Source of the DNA: Nemophila menziesii
Taxonomy: Eukaryota > Streptophyta > Magnoliopsida > Boraginales > Hydrophyllaceae
Direction of reading: 5' to 3'
Assembly (NCBI GenBank): GCA_029959085.1
Contig: JARWIR010000024.1
Location: forward strand, 15,798,296-15,862,295
Length of the DNA stretch: 64,000 nucleotides
In this document: one piece after another, positions 48,299 to 61,672 of the stretch
Position numbering within the stretch: the first letter of the stretch is position 1
Layout of the letters: each line of letters begins with the position of its first letter
Program-made: the position numbers and the translations under genes
Notes under the pieces: generated by a model
What the model saw: only the letters and a program-made list of their open reading frames with translations
Database searches by the model: none
What the model was told of the DNA's origin: nothing

Positions 48299-48312
48299 AG
48301 ACCCCCAAATCA
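48299..48312 (-). other. polypurine tract of element E
   Basis: Minus strand TGATTTGGGGGTCT directly before the LTR TGATGTCTCC. Confidence 0.85.
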
Positions 48313-50340
48313 AACCTTTGTCGTCCCGACAAAGTAAAACTAAAAAAAACAAGGGGTAGAAGTAAACGTAAGAACAAATAGAAGCTAGCAACTAACCCTA
48401 AAGCAATTCTTAAGATAAATCTCATATAGCAAAACTTTAAGAACTAACATAGACATACACTAATCATGCAACATCAAACATAAATAATCTCAATCATAAA
48501 ATTAAATTCGCAATGCTTGAAGGTTACACTTGTACTCATATCTGTATGATGGCTATAAGGTGGTCATTAATCCTAACTTGCTTTGAACGCTCCACCTAGT
48601 ATACTACCTATCAACAGAATTATAAATTCACTATGCACTTAGGAATCACGAGGTCTTTATGGTTTTAATAATGTCTTAAGGACGGTGTGGATGTATATTT
48701 GGTAAATTTGAAGTGAGCTTTTGGCTCTCTCCTCACTTACCATCAACAATGTCCTCGAGCTTGAGTTTACGCTAAAAAATATTCTCACTCACCCATTTGA
48801 CGCGCTAATGTTGCGTCCCCAATGTCAACCCAAATAAAACTAAGATGATTTCCAAAAATATTCCACTTTGCCGATTTATTTATTCTTTCTTTTTATTTAT
48901 TTTCTTTTTCATTTCTTTTCTTCTTTTTTTCGTACAAGATACCCATGACCCTCATTTTGATATGAAAGGTCATGTCTCTTATAATTTTTCTTTTTCTTTA
49001 TTCTATTTTTTTTTCTTTTCAAATCCCGGCAAAGGGTTACAAAATAATCATATCATCTTTTATTTTTGTGCCTCAATACAAACACATATAATCCCTTCCC
49101 AATGTAAATTCCCAAATGTGGTCCCACCACCCCAAACTCAAGCTCGAGACAAGTCTCAGGGTTGTGATTCAAGTGCGGGTCATTTGGTCATGCCTAATAA
49201 TCTAAAGGATAATGGGCTTATATAGTGGCTACAAAAGAAAGGCTTAAGGCTCAAAATTGGGCTAAGACGGATGAAATTATAATATAAGGGATAGCAAGCT
49301 AAAAGGCTTCAAATGGCTAACAAAGAACTGCCCCTATCATTTTCCTAAGTACATAGCTTGTCTTTAGTTCATATCTAGGTGGGTTCTCTACTAATTAAGA
49401 TTTCACGTTCTACACACCAAACATATTCCTTAAGTACAAGCTTACTTCATTTGCATTGTTCATTAATTTTTCCTATCAATTACCTATGTTCGCATGCAAT
49501 TGTAAGTGCGTTTTATGTTATTCCCTAAAGTCCACTATTTACTATCATAGATTCATCAAAAGTATGCTTAAAGGGACATTTAAAATCTTCTATAGTCAAA
49601 CGCAACTCCGAAAATTATTTTTATTGAAAGCAAATAAAACACATAACACATAAAAACTGGGATGAGGCAACGAACCCCACCCCAAACTCAAAAATGAGTC
49701 GTGTCCCCACGACTCGAAAAGACTCAAAGCAATAAAATAATTTACACTAAATGAGAAAGGAAAGAAAACGTATCTTAACCAGCGCGAGGCTGGTGTCGGT
49801 GTTGCGTCCAAGTTGAGGTTTTGAATTCTTCTTCATCAATGGTTGCGTTTAAAGTGTTCTTCATCACCTCGAACTTCTTCAAATTTCCCACGTTTTCATT
49901 TATTACTTGCCTTCTAAGCATCATCTCATCTAATAAAATCTTTCCGCAATACCCAGATCGCTTTCTCCACCATGTTCTTCGTACCTTTTCCTACCTTCAT
50001 GGTCATCTCCGATGACCCCAAACTCAAAGCTTCAAGACCCTTGGATAAAATTGTGATTTTAGTGTTCTTGAAGGTTTGGGTTTGAATTATGGATTGTTTA
50101 GAGCTGGATCATGGATAATTCAAGGTTTGGGAAAGGTTTAATGGATAAATTTTAGCTTTGGTGAAAGAAAACTTCGGATTAAAGTGTGAAGCTTTGGTAT
50201 TTTGGAAGTTTAATGGTTTGATTGTGATCTTGGATGATGTTTAGAGGGAAGGATTGGTGGTATGATGTTGTTTTGATGATGATTTTAGGAGTAGTTGGAA
50301 GCTAGGATTCGTCAATGGAGTTTTAGCATGAGAAAGAGGC
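48313..50340 (-). other. 3' region of element E with conserved block and shortened second ORF
   Basis: Aligns with the 3' regions of C, A, Y and G. The conserved block is at about 48700-48775 (GTGAGCTTTTGGCTCTCTCC, CGAGCTTGAGTT). Only edges of the second ORF remain (about 50040-49800, minus strand: EMTMKVGKGTKNMVEKAI). The frames at 48845-49225 (+) and 49596-49811 (-) are low-complexity or UTR. Confidence 0.65.
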
Positions 50341-50379
50341 TAAAAATATAGGGATTTAAACCCTTAAAACCGCCGATCA

Positions 50380-50820
50380 CAGCAGTTGACCGGCTAGCCG
50401 GCGGTTGACCGGCATGCCGGTCACTGTGTCGGCGAAAAATAAATTTTCGAAATTTTTTTTTGTACTTTTTTTTTTTTTTTTACCTCTGACGCAGCCTTCT
50501 TGCGTCGTCGCTGACGCAGTGATCAGAAAGTCCAGCTTCTTCGGCCGGCTAGCCGGCGGATACGCCGGCATGCCGGCGAAATGTCGATGGCGCATATCAA
50601 GACGCAGCAACCTTGCGTCGTCGCTGACGCAAGGACCAGAAACTCTTCCTCCAGTTGGCCGGCTAGCCGGCGGATTCGCCGGCATGCCGGTGGATTTCTC
50701 GCTGGCGCGAATGGTGACGCAGCAATGCTGCGTCATCGCTGACGTAGTGGTCAGAGAGTTTGGGGGTCTTCAGCGTTTTTGGCCGGTATGCCGGCGTATC
50801 CGCCGGCTAGCCGGTCAAAC
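50380..50820. repeat. GC-rich palindromic array of element E
   Basis: Four units (starting about 50388, 50543, 50657 and 50781). Each has a perfect 14-bp palindrome of type GCCGGCTAGCCGGC (or CCGGCTAGCCGG) next to GCCGGCATGCCGGC, joined by a GGCG....CGCC hairpin. Units 2 and 3 are 114 bp apart. Unit 4 is inverted. Between units are GACGCAG...TGCGTC dyads with TCGCTGACGCA. The CpG-dense block lies between the polyprotein stop and the 3' region. Long open frames on both strands here (50405-50830, 50377-50736) follow from the low stop-codon frequency and are not called as genes. Confidence 0.85.
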
Positions 50821-51048
50821 CTGCTGTTGACTCCATAATTTTCCGTTTTCTCATCGTTTTGACCCCAAACTCATGACCATTATACCCCTGAAATCATCAA
50901 AAACAACTACCCTTCCTCATTTCTTAATAATAAACACTAAATTAACGAAAATCAAACTAAACTAAACTACGAAATTGAAATACTTAAACTAATATACAAG
51001 AAATGACTTTTGTTTAACGTCGTTAAGCTCGACGGGTTACCTCATTCC

Positions 51049-53835
51049 TTAGTCATTGACATAACCTCCCCAGCAGTGAGTGAGGTTGTCGATAGTTGCA
51101 ACTCGAAATTTGCATCCCTTAGCTTTTATTCCAATTAACTTATCTGAGATAACCTTCGTGACCATGAATGGTCCAAGCCAAGAGCTTTTTGATTCACATG
51201 TCTTTGGAGGAGGTTTAGGCTTTTTCATAGCAACTTCTTCGCCTACTTTAAACTCCTTTTTCTTCCTTTCCTTCTTAGGTTCCCTTGGAACCTTTGTGAC
51301 ACGTGTCTTCTCTTTCTTCTTCGCAAGATTAGGTGGTGGATTTTTCTTAGGATTTGGAGGAACTTTGATCGGTGGTTTCTTTCGTAACTCTTTCTCTTCC
51401 ACCCCTAAAGTGTCCACAACATTGATTGGCTCTTTTCTTACCGGTTCCATTACATCTATACGAAAACATTCTTCCTTGGAATCCGGAAACTTCATAGGTC
51501 TGAACACATTAAACTTCATCTCCTCGTCTTGGATTCTCATAATCATTTCGCCATTTTCTACATCAATCAAGGTACGCCCCGTGGCTAGGAATGGTCTTCC
51601 CAAAATAATGGGGACATTCCTATCCGCGTCGTAATCAAGTATAACGAAATCAGCGGGAAAAATTAACGTACCTGCCTTAACGAGGACATCTTCGATTCGG
51701 CCTTCTGGATGTGCAAGAGATCGATCCGCCATTTGCAAGACCATAGAAGTGGGTCTTGCTTCAATATTAAGCTTATCAAAGATAGATTTGGGCATAAGAT
51801 TGATGCTTGCACCCAAATCACATAGTGATTTACCTCTCCATTCATTACCAATAGATATCGGAATTGTAAAGCTCCCAGGATCAACTAACTTTGGAGGTAA
51901 TTTACCTTGACAAATAGCACTACATTCTTCAGGTAAGCCAATCATTTCATTATCACAATACGGCCGTTTGTTGGTGAGGGCTCTTTTCAGAAACTTTGCA
52001 TACTTGGGTACATCTCGAATAGCTTCTAGCAACGGAATATTTATGCTAAGACCTCGTACCTTGTTAAAGAATTTTTGATAATCAGCCATATCACCCTTCT
52101 TTTGAACTCGCGATGGAAATGGTGGAGGAGGACGGTTTATTATAGTATCATCTTTATTTTTCGGAACTTCGCTCGACCTCTCCACTTCTTCTACTTCAAC
52201 TTCTTTATCTTCATTCACCACCTCTTTTTCTTTTCTAACTTCTTTCTCTTTCATGACCGGAAAAGGAGGTGGAGGAAGGTTCTTACCACTTCTGAGAGTA
52301 ATAGCTTTACAATCATTGATTTGGATTGGATTCTCAGTATCGCTAGGAAGTTGTCCTTGTGGACGTTGATTTAGTTGTTTATTAATTTGACTTAGCTGAT
52401 TCTGGAACAAGTTCATATTTGCTTCGATTGCATTTTGACGCTCCATAGCTTGTGTTTGAAGAGCAATCAAACTTTCAACTGTTTTCTGAAGGGTAACTCC
52501 TTCTTGTGAATAGGCAGGTAAGGCTTTTTGATTCATTGTTTCATTGTAACTATCTTGAGGAGCTTGTTTCTGAACATAATTTTGATTCTGTCCTCCTTGA
52601 TAATTGTTGTGTGGTCTTGGATTGTAGTTGTTACCTTGGGGATGTGGCTGATACGCATAGGTAGGATTGGCTGCCCCATTAGGATTTGAATACTGAAACC
52701 CAGGATGGTTTCTGTTTGGCTGATATCCATTACCACTCGAATTAAAGTTACCTCTATTGGACACAAACATCACGGATTCTTGATTATTTTGACAATTTTC
52801 CCAACTATGATCATTAACACCGCAATACTCACATCCATATACCTCTTGTGCAACCTTTACCTCAACTCTTTTATTCGAAAAACCTTCTTTCACGGCTAGA
52901 GTAAGTTGTCTCAATTGTTGTTCTAGTGTGGTCTGAAGCTTTGTCTCTAGCGTAGCAAACTTTTCTTCCATATCAACATTATTCACTCTTTTAACTGGTG
53001 TTCTTACTGAACTCCATCCAACTTCATTCTTGACTGTTCTCTCTAAGATGATCTTTGCATGAGCGGGTTGAACTTGAAGAAAACCTGCACCACATAGCAT
53101 ATCCAATTTCTCTCTTGAAGTCCCATCAAGGCCTCTATAAAATATTTTTAATTGTTGTTGTTCTGAAAAGCCATGATTGGGGACTCTACGTAAGCACATC
53201 TGAAATCTTGTCCAACTCCTACCCAAAGTTTCATCATATTCTTGACGGAAATGCGTCAACTCTAATTCAGCATCTAACCTCATGTTACTTGGGTAATACC
53301 TGTCAAAGAAAGCAATCTCTAATTGGTCCCAATTAGTAATCTTCGTCGGATCTTACGTATCGTGCCATTCACTTGCTCCATCAATAACAAAAAATTTAAA
53401 CACAGCGTAGTACATCTGTTCTTTTGAAACTCCTTGTGTGATGTAAGAATCACATATCTGTTTGAATTTCTGTATCGCTCTAAGAGGATCTTCTCCAACT
53501 CTACCACGAAAATTTCCAAAGTTTTGGAATTGAGCTATCATACCCGGATCTGGACGAAACTTCGGAACATTTATATCTGGAGCACCTACTCCTATAGCAG
53601 GGGCACGGAATGGGACTTCTGGTGGGCCATTAGTAAACCAAGGATCTTGATTCATCACGATTTGAGCTTGTCCGTTATTGTTCTGAATATTAACGTTCTC
53701 CATTTGGTGAATTAATTCTTCTACTTCTAGGGATTCTTGTTCTTTTCTTCTCTTGTTAGCAAGTCTGGTTAATGATTCTGGATTATTAAGGATCGGAGGT
53801 GTTGGCTCTAGATCCTTAAAGAGTCTCCTTCGCAT
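51049..53835 (-). pseudogene. Gag-protease-integrase C-terminus polyprotein of element E, one in-frame stop
   Basis: A single frame of 928 codons from ATG at 53835, broken only by TAA at 53353-53355 (codon 161). The start matches the gag position of B and C. Domains: Gag (PFRAPAIGVG..., AIQKFKQICDSYITQGVSKEQ, then LGRSWTRFQMCLRRVP after the stop); CCHC zinc knuckle C-x2-C-x4-H-x4-C (52833-52792); Q/N-rich linker; aspartic protease with CDLGASINLMPK (about 51822-51785) and flap ILGRPFLATG; basic proline-rich linker; then FKVGEEVAMKKP and SSWLGPFMVTKVIS, the GPY/F end of an integrase, closing LTHCWGGYV. Usual Athila pol has RT, RNase H and integrase core between protease and GPY/F; none is present. 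Gag would package RNA and protease would process Gag. Readthrough of the TAA is possible but unproven. Confidence 0.88.
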
Positions 53836-53954
53836 ACACCAAACCTAAAAACCTGAGAAAACTAAACAAGCAAAAAGCGTAAAACTGATAAAAACAAAAA
53901 TAAAAATAAATGCAACTATCACTAAAGGATAAACACCGTGGTCACACGCTACCG

Positions 53955-53972
53955 TCCCCGGCAGCGGCGCCA
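53955..53972 (-). other. tRNA-Asp primer-binding site of element E
   Basis: Minus strand TGGCGCCGCTGCCGGGGA, six bases inside the 5' LTR, matching the 3' end of plant tRNA-Asp. Confidence 0.92.
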
Positions 53973-53978
53973 AAAACT

Positions 53979-55558
53979 TGGTGGTCCTTTGTGTGTTCTA
54001 AAATAAATGCAAATGATAATCGAACCACAACCGCAAGTGTACGGTTGTCCCAAGTAGTATATCTGATAATACAGATTCGTTCCAAGGATGGAATGGTTGA
54101 TCACAATGTCTAGCAAATAGTGATTGATGCACTTATGAAAATAAAAGACAATAATATGTTTGTTTGGTTTTGTATTAATCCTAAGGAATGAAAGACTAAT
54201 GCGAAAATGTAAATAAATAACTAAGACGCAAGTAAATAAAAGTGATACGCAAGTAAGAGCAGGTAGTACTTGAGAGACGCAAGGGTTTTCCTAACTATCA
54301 TTCATTTCATACATTGTTTAAGGGAAAAATCGGTAAATTTGTATTGGTCGGGATTCTAAAATCTCCTTACCCCCGTCAGGGTGGACTAAGGAGCAACTCT
54401 CAAATGCAAACCCCGTCAGGGTGATTATAGTCCACTCTCAAGTGTTTAAGTTCAAATTACCCAATAGGCCATAGGTTTAATTAAGCTCGTCAGAGTCAAT
54501 AATTTCTAACCTACATTCATTAACTAGTTCGGTACCTAAACCCCCCGTCAAGGTGATCCAATCGCCACTAATTGGAATAGCTTAGATACTAAGTCCTATC
54601 ATTGATTGATCAGGTCAAAAATAGTAGATAAAGTGCAAATTAAAGAAAAATACAATTCACCCAATTTGATTTAAATAATAATAATCCCAAATCCAAATGT
54701 ATAAAACGAAATCAAATTGGGATTAACCCATTATGCGTTCTCAAGCACTAATTTAGTTTAGCTCATAATAATTGAAAAGATAAAAACTAAAGAAACAAAT
54801 AGGTTCAACATGTTTTACAGAATAAAATAGAAGAACCTAATTACGGAATTGAATTGGCTGAGAAGTGGAGATATAGACCGTCTCCAGCTCTTGCTTCTTC
54901 TCTTCCTGCCTCTAACTTCTTCTCTGGTGTCTGACTCTTAAGCGTATGTGTATTATGAAAAAGATATTAAGAGTCGGTGAAAATAGAGGTCTCAAGCCCT
55001 TTTATAATGTTAAAAACGGATTAGGGCTTGGACTTAGGAATAAATCAATAATTAAATGTCCAAGCCCAAATTCTAAGCCCAAAATCCCGTAACTGCTGAT
55101 ACACCTTCACTAAAACGGCTTTTCCCGATGCGTTACAACTCCGATTGACCTCATTCCAGTTGCTAAAGTTCCGTAACTCGATAAGGAATGTTTTCTCTTC
55201 AAAGGTCAGCGGCTAAATCATCTCTTAAGCACCTCGAAACCAGCAATCTATAGCCTGGAAAATTGATTTTCAGCTCTAAAAATAATATCTTCGGGATTTA
55301 TCTTCAAGTCTTGACTCTATATCACGATCTTTGACTTTCTCCTTGGATTCCTCTTCTAGCTAACATCTAAAACCTGTAAAATATTCACTAAAAATACCAA
55401 TATTACGCGCAAAAGCTTAATAAATCAAAAATGCTAGAAATAAAAGAGGAAAATCATATTATTGCATATTAGCACCAAAAGTCTATCTAAATAGTCAAAT
55501 AAACACCAAAAATGATGTCTCCTAAGGGTCGAAAATAAGAACAATTAAGGAGACATCA
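53979..55558 (-). mobile_element. 5' LTR of element E
   Basis: 1580 bp, about 99% identical with the 3' LTR; lacks three bases near 54408. Carries the promoter driving the element. Confidence 0.95.
54999..55006 (-). promoter_or_regulatory. TATA box in 5' LTR of E
   Basis: TATAAAAG on the minus strand, same context as in the 3' LTR. Transcription would run towards the primer site and gag. Confidence 0.72.
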
Positions 55559-55563
55559 CATTT

Positions 55564-56434
55564 CCATCATCACTTTGATTATTAGTGTAATTTCTATCTT
55601 TATTCTCTGCTATTAATGAATATGAAAAATTTAATCATTTCTTTTCATTTTTACATTATGAACTAATTCCACATTAGCTTGAGAATTTCTAAGAGTATGA
55701 ACCCTACACTATGTTTATGATTGTTTCCTTGAAATCTGGGATATTAATATTGAGATAAATTAAGTATTATCATTGATTATATACTTGTTTGAATTAGTAA
55801 ACCCCTTACCTTGGCCAAGTTAGTGGGTTGGGAAAGCATTTGGACCACACCTAGGAGGGGGTCCAAATATAGATAGAGTATATAAATGTTCGAGGTTTAT
55901 CTAAGAACTGAGAGGTCTAGGCTAATCGTGTAATCAATATGGTTAGTTTGTATCATTTGAAGGATTTTATAGGATCACTCAGAGAGATACCTAGGATCCG
56001 GAAACATCCCATATCTACCTGAGAGGGATTTAGTTGTATAGTTGATCCCGATTTACGTTAAAGTACCAAATTCACCCTTAAGTCAAGAAACGTCTAAGTT
56101 GTAGCTAGCGGTGAGTATTAGCGATTCTCGAGCCAATTTCAAATATTTTATATCAAATTTTATTTTAGTCCTTGTTCCTTATGATATTATTGCTTGAAGT
56201 TTTACATTTTGAAATTTAATTCTTTAGAAGTATTTTAAATTATAACATTCCAAATTAAAAGTTGTCTTTATATTCATATTTTCCGCAACTATCATCCTGA
56301 GTGTGCTTCAAAAACACATAATTAACTCCATAGTACTTATGGAGAATGATAAATAATCTTAATACTTGGGACGACTCGTACCCTTCCGAGGAGCCTTTCT
56401 CGAGTGTGCTTTTTACATCATGCCTTGGGGGACA
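55564..56434 (+). mobile_element. LTR F, right part
   Basis: Resumes after E with CCATCATCACTTTG, family landmarks near 55800-56070, and ends CATGCCTTGGGGGACA. Together with 46033-46715 it makes a 1.55 kb LTR. No primer site follows, so it is a solo or 3' LTR; no TSD recognised. Confidence 0.75.
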
Positions 56435-56837
56435 CCAAAAAACTATATTTTAGGGTCAGGGTTTTTGAGATAATCTCATTAAAAAATTGATTAGTACTGT
56501 TAAATTTAACGATTTATTGTAATTTGATATTCCACTAGTTATTTAAATGAATACCTCACTTGGTATCCACTGATAGTGCATGACACGTTTTAGAGTAATA
56601 TCGATCAAATGATTTAATTCATTTTTGTACTTTAGAAAATATACGAGATAGAAATAAATGTTAAAACACCAAAATGAATTCTCTCGATTATATTTTGATT
56701 TTCAAGTTAGAGGTGGTAAAATATGAAGGGGTCGGTAGGGATGTTCTGGGAAAGAGCGCAATTGTGTACTTGTATTATGTAAGGTAGACAGTAATTATCA
56801 CAAGAAGTGTTTGTCAAAAGTTAGCCATAGTATTTCG
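56435..56837. other. unassigned spacer
   Basis: AT-rich, no coding signal. Nothing identified. Confidence 0.4.
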
Positions 56838-58560
<1,723 letters not shown>

Positions 58561-58722
58561 AGAGATTATATTTGGACTTGAAGAGGAATCCCAAATGAAA
58601 GGGTATTTTGTCTCAATCAGGTAGAGATGGTAAGGTGGAGCAACCCCAAATAGGGATAGAAGTTAAATGTCAATGGAAGCATAAATCCAGGTAGAAGATT
58701 GGGAAGAGGGCAAGAGGATTAA

Positions 58723-58726
<4 letters not shown>

Positions 58727-58810
<84 letters not shown>
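58727..58810. repeat. (AT)n microsatellite, about 84 bp
   Basis: Pure AT repeat between the LTR flank and a LINE fragment. Confidence 0.97.
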
Positions 58811-58813
<3 letters not shown>

Positions 58814-58819
58814 ATTTAA

Positions 58820-59290
58820 TTTGCAATTTTGTAAAAATCATGGGTTATGTACTTCTCAAAGTTGCTGAGTTGATAGCTCTTCACGAGGGTTTGGAATGGG
58901 CTAAAAAATTGTTAATTGTGACATTATACACTGAGGTTGATTTCCGAGAGGTCTTATCCCTAGTCAATAAAAGTATGAACAGAGGGCAAGAACACTCAGG
59001 TTGATGGAATCCGGAGCATGTTGAGTCAAATGTTGTTGTTTGGCTTGGTGTGCATCTACATAAAAGCAAACTTATGAGTGGATCGATTGAAGAGAATTGT
59101 GACATTTTAGCATAATTAGAGTAGGTTATTTGACGAAGCACTGGATGGGATTTGACACTATCAGACACGTGATAGATACGAATGACCTACACCTAAAGTA
59201 ATATATAGTGTTTCCTTCGGGGAGCTTAGTTTGGAAGTTCTTATTCACCCTTTTAATAACTCTAACGTATAAAAAAGACGGTGTACACTA
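58820..59290 (+). pseudogene. LINE RNase H fragment
   Basis: Plus-strand frame reads VAELIALHEGLEWAKKLLI then LYTEVDFREVLSLVNKS, the middle of an RVT_3-type RNase H (E and D catalytic positions), then WNPEHVESNVVVWLGVHLHKSK in broken frame. Truncated on the left by the AT repeat; stops follow. Confidence 0.7.
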
Positions 59291-60042
59291 CTAACTCCAA
59301 ATAAGAGACACCAAAATGATAATATTACGTTTAAAATAAAATATTAATAAAATCACTTTGACCATTAGTTCATTTTAAATTTTTTACTATATCTACGTAA
59401 TATTGAATTATTTTATAGTAAGATGATATAATTCTGGGTACAAACAAATTAATCATGCATTAGTTATGCGGATAGTATGTGGAATTTGAAACAAAGTGAA
59501 TACCATATGTAAGATAAAAATTCCAAAATGTTTATTGATCAATAAATGTTAGGAAATTTTATCTTCCTGGTCGTTTAGACCTCCTATATAACAAAAAAAA
59601 ATCCAAAATTCTAATAGTGAGAAAGTTCTGATAATGTATATGAAGGCTAAGCCCCACTATTCTTGATTGTTTTGCTAGAAAGGGAAGTCAAACAATTACT
59701 TTTTCTTAAATATTAACTTTTTATAATAGTTTTGTTCAAAAAGTTTTCTAATTTGATATTTAATTATATATTTTAAACTTTATTTTGATAGTTTTTCTAT
59801 TTACAATTAATTATTTTAAATCTTTTATAAAATTTATTTATTTACATATCTTGCAAAAATATTAACTTTTATTTTATTATTCAAATAATATATATAATTA
59901 TTATTTTTTAAATATATAGTTTTTTTTTACAAATATTAAAATGTATCACTTTTATTTTCAAACTAAAAAAATTATTATACGTGATAGTTATGATTTAAAG
60001 AATTTGGAAAAAAAATTCTAAAGTAATTGGAAAACAAAGAGA
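59291..60042. other. unassigned AT-rich stretch
   Basis: Very A+T rich, without coding signal, terminal repeats or RNA gene that I can recognise. Confidence 0.45.
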
Positions 60043-61672
60043 CATTTTTTTTAACGGATTAAAACAAGCCTATACTCCCTCTATCCGATTCCGATCTTCG
60101 AAACTCCCGAAATGATATCACGAACCTCCGTCGTAAGTAGCTTGACTCCGCACCTATCAGATTTTGCAAGAAGGTCGGCCTGACCATTCAATCTTCTCGG
60201 AATGTGCCGAAAGGATATCCGGCCAGCTCCATCCATCATCCTCCAAATTCGTAGAATGATGGGGTGAATCGTCCATCTCGCTGCTGATGCCTGCTTAATA
60301 CCTTGTATTAATTCAAGAGTATCTGAGACAATCGTCTTCGTTTCTCCTGGAAAAGCTTTGCATTTTTCCGTTGCCGAAAGGACTGCCAAAGCCTCTCCTT
60401 CTAGTATCGAATCACACCGTTGAGTCTCCTTGGTGAACACCGTCCTACATGGTGAATTATTGTGCTTTTCGAATAATTCCAATTCCTGTTGCTTCGGTTC
60501 TGTTTGAAAACGATGCATCGCAATAAAATGTAATATCCTGGTCAGAGAAATCGTCAATCGTGATATCGTTCCTTGCTGGTGGTGCTTGAGCCCCCTATTG
60601 TCTCCAATCAAGCCCGTGTAGTTCTCCTATCAAGTTGTGTACCGCTTTCAATACCTGTTCAATATTAATCGGTGTTCCTTCATGGACTGCTTTCATCTTA
60701 GCCTTCCACGTATTCCAGAGTGTAATGAATATATAGTCTTTAACTTTCTGTTCTTCCCATCCTCCTTGAGTGAATGTTTGTATAATTTTTGGAATCCATT
60801 CCGTAATGTCCTTGATTTTGTCCTGTTGAATCTTGACTTGAAGCGAGGTAGCCGCCCAAATATTCTGTGAAACTTTGCAGTTCAGTAGAAGGTGTTCAAC
60901 AGTTTCCCTCTCATCAGGGCACCATTCGCAATTTGATGTGTCCGCACAATGTCTAACGGCTAAATTCTTCTTGGTGGGTAAAGCGTTGTTACAGACTTTC
61001 CAAATAAAGATTTTGAATTTTTTTTGGAATATTCGTTCCCCATACTACCTTCCATAGGTCTTCTTTGATATTTGCTCCAGTTGTTGCTGATTGAGGCTCG
61101 TGAAGAATGGCCTCATATGTCAGTACTTTATAACTTGTCTTTGTATTATATTCTCCGTTCTTGGAGAACGGCCAAATGAATTTGTCCTCTTGATCGCTTC
61201 CTAGTAGTCGTATCTTTATTATTTCTGGTATAATTGGTTGCGGAAAAAGATCATCAAGTAAACCCGTATTCCATTTAGATTCATCTTGCTCCCATAATTG
61301 GTTGACTTTTGGAAGTTCACATCCTTCTGGTTTGATCAACTCCTATGATGTTTGGATCCATTTATCAGTCCATATACTTCTTGTCTTTCAATTCCCGATT
61401 TGGTATATTCCATATTTCTTGATAAAGTCTCGTCCTTCCATAATGCTACTCCAGCTCCATGTTCGGCGCTGTCTTAACTTAACATTCATAAAATCTGTGT
61501 TAGGATGATATATACCTTTTAAAATTCGAGCAGCGAGCGATTGTGGGTTAGTATGTATGTGCCATGCCTGAGCTTCGAGCAGTGCCTTGTTCATTCTCTT
61601 AAAGTCTCTAAACCCCAATCCTCCCAGGAGTTTCCCCATTGCGACCTTTTCCCAGGCTATCCAATGTATCCT
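60043..61672 (-). pseudogene. LINE ORF2 fragment: RT C-terminus, zinc-binding region, RNase H
   Basis: Minus strand. Begins at the LTR border with GGLGFRDFKRMNKALLEAQAWHI (61639-61388), then KFIWPFSKNGEYNTKTSYKVL and LWKVVWGTNIPKK (61339-61000). A frameshift at an eight-base run (61018-61025) leads to the zinc-binding region CNNALPTKKN, C..WCPDERETVEHLLLNC (about 61000-60890). RNase H follows: YCDASF in one frame, then after another shift near 60475 ILEGEALAVL, VSDTLELIQGIKQ and HIPRRLNGQADLLAK, ending SKIGIG at 60081. A-rich tail at 60043-60050. Same LINE family as 805-4180. Confidence 0.85.

Larger units (their letters stand above)
46716..55558 (-). mobile_element. complete young non-autonomous Athila-like retrotransposon E
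   Basis: 8.84 kb, minus orientation. 5' LTR 53979-55558, primer site 53955-53972, leader, Gag-protease-integrase C-terminus frame 53835-51049, palindromic array 50380-50820, 3' region, polypurine tract 48299-48312, 3' LTR 46716-48298. Perfect 5-bp TSD CATTT. The LTRs differ at about a dozen positions plus one 3-base indel over 1.58 kb, roughly 99% identity, so insertion is recent compared with the rest. Without reverse transcriptase and integrase core it must use enzymes from a related element, if it moves at all. It also lacks most of the second ORF seen in A and C. Confidence 0.95.

Noticed and set aside
48845..49225. 126-codon ORF with hydrophobic start
   Set aside because: T-rich untranslated sequence in the 3' region of E; phenylalanine runs only. 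Not an env gene: no signal in the element's sense strand.
50380..50820. CRISPR-like array
   Set aside because: Units are palindromic, of unequal spacing, one is inverted, spacers are themselves repeated, and the context is a plant retrotransposon.
50377..50830. Long open frames on both strands (141 and 119 codons)
   Set aside because: Both run through the GC-rich palindromic array, where stop codons are rare. The repeats give repeated peptide blocks on either strand, and nothing resembles a known protein.
51080..51634. 184-codon ORF opposite the E polyprotein
   Set aside because: Antisense shadow of the protease/linker coding sequence.
53955..53972. tRNA-Asp gene fragment
   Set aside because: Only the 18-base 3' end complement is present, always next to an LTR; it is a primer-binding site.
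60060..60085. Stowaway-like end TACTCCCTCTATCCG
   Set aside because: It overlaps the conserved SKIGIG stop of the LINE ORF and has no inverted partner nearby.
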